Both the position numbers and the translations under genes were made by a program. Below, piece after piece: positions 63,669 through 64,000 of a stretch of DNA of 64,000 nt. The notes beneath the pieces are model-generated. The model saw only the letters and a program-made list of their open reading frames with translations. It was not told the DNA's origin and made no database searches. Source of the stretch: Eubacteriaceae bacterium (GTDB lineage Bacteria > Bacillota > Clostridia > Lachnospirales > Lachnospiraceae); assembly GCA_910575665.1 (NCBI GenBank), contig CAJTFB010000020.1, forward strand, positions 21,446 through 85,445, in the 5' to 3' direction. Within the stretch, counting starts at the first letter, position 1, and every line of letters begins with the position of its first letter.

Positions 63669-63858
63669 CTTCATTTCCCCTTTCATTTTTTAACATCAGA
63701 GACAGAATGAACACCCTGTCCGTCAGGACTTATTTTGTCTTAATCATTATATCGGCAAAAAACTGACGTTGTCAGGTCATATGGAATGAAACGCCTACTT
63801 TTCGGGAATGAAAAGAAATTTCATTGTATTGAGTCAGCTAACAGGCTCGAATGTAACA

Positions 63859-63955
63859 CGACCTTCCCGTTTTGTAAACGAGTTTCACATTTTGAAAGCG
63901 ACCTTCAAATTTTGTACCCGAAATTCCACTTTTGTAGCAACTTTCCCGTTTTTTT
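63859..63955 (+). repeat. 20-bp-period degenerate tandem repeats upstream of a promoter
   Basis: Units start at 63859, 63879, 63899, 63919 and 63939 (last partial). They share CGAnnTTCnnnTTTTGTA, with TTTTG fixed in the first four and TTC nearly fixed. Period 20 places the motif on one DNA face every two helical turns. It directly precedes an extended -10 box. The flank 63700-63858 contains weaker similar motifs and no gene. Confidence 0.65.
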
Positions 63956-63966
63956 CTGCGGTTCTG

Positions 63967-63975
63967 TGGTATAAT
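63967..63975 (+). promoter_or_regulatory. extended -10 promoter at the right edge
   Basis: TGGTATAAT is an extended -10 box. No -35 consensus lies 17 bases upstream, where the tandem repeats end, so activator binding at the repeats may compensate. The gene it drives lies beyond the window. Confidence 0.5.
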
Positions 63976-64000
63976 GGTCCCACAGCAGGATAAAAATGCG

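Noticed and set aside
63859..63955. CRISPR array
   Set aside because: The units are contiguous 20-base degenerate repeats without unique spacers of constant length, and no cas genes are near.

Overview
The window looks like chromosomal DNA of a low-to-mid GC, anaerobic Gram-positive of the class Clostridia, most likely family Lachnospiraceae. This is inferred from gene content: a cobalamin-riboswitch/DUF4430/ECF locus, an FlhB-like orphan beside rnhB, HisIE with an extra N-terminal barrel, a DUF6033 protein, type III glutamine synthetase, a sodium-pumping biotin decarboxylase operon and remnants of Tn1549-like elements. No rRNA, tRNA or CRISPR array was seen.

Layout. (1) 1-7.1 kb: a divergent locus for probable vitamin B12 acquisition. 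The minus operon encodes a membrane-anchored DUF4430 protein, EcfT, a fused double EcfA ATPase and the first 25 codons of a probable EcfS. On the plus strand a cobalamin riboswitch with a terminator precedes a secreted DUF4430 protein and a secreted PQQ-type beta-propeller. (2) 7.1-10.7 kb: a Lys/Glu-rich hypothetical, an NMT1-type lipoprotein, a sirtuin and MetA. (3) 10.65-13.95 kb: thiS-thiG-thiH-thiE with a strong promoter and a repeat-filled leader. (4) 14-16.4 kb: an Rpn-type nuclease gene split by a MITE-like element, then an FlhB-like protein and RNase HII. (5) 16.5-35.7 kb: a type IV pilus cluster on the minus strand: pilB, pilT, pilC, a divergent GT-C-type membrane glycosyltransferase, a major prepilin, the prepilin peptidase, a PilM-PilN fusion, PilO, three minor prepilins, a PilX-like 806-aa protein and a 1219-aa membrane-anchored protein. 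(6) 35.7-41.3 kb: housekeeping genes hisIE, hisB, trmD, rimM, khpA, rpsP, ffh and ylxM, read from promoters before ylxM and hisB. (7) 41.4-43.3 kb: a small hypothetical, a methyltransferase and a PC4/YdbC protein. (8) 43.4-53.3 kb: a decayed mobile region with pieces of a serine recombinase, relaxase, sigma-like factor and membrane protein, two inverted TnpV remnants, a KTR protein, small membrane proteins, and a more GC-rich two-component/ABC exporter module. (9) 53.3-58.9 kb: a DUF6194 protein and a five-gene biotin-dependent sodium-pumping decarboxylase/transcarboxylase operon. (10) 59-64 kb: a D-Ala-D-Ala carboxypeptidase, type III glutamine synthetase behind an attenuator-like leader, a DUF6033 protein and a 20-bp-period tandem repeat array at the right edge.

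How parts may work together. In the B12 locus, two secreted wall-binding candidates (a transcobalamin-like DUF4430 protein and a propeller analogous to Bacteroides BtuG) could capture cobalamin and pass it to a membrane-tethered DUF4430 protein feeding an ECF importer. The pilus cluster holds the cytoplasmic and membrane parts of a monoderm type IV pilus with a retraction ATPase. It adds large cluster-specific secreted proteins and a glycosyltransferase that may modify the Thr/Pro-rich linkers in the minor pilins. These roles are inferences from context. The riboswitch, the family motifs and the gene order are visible in the sequence.
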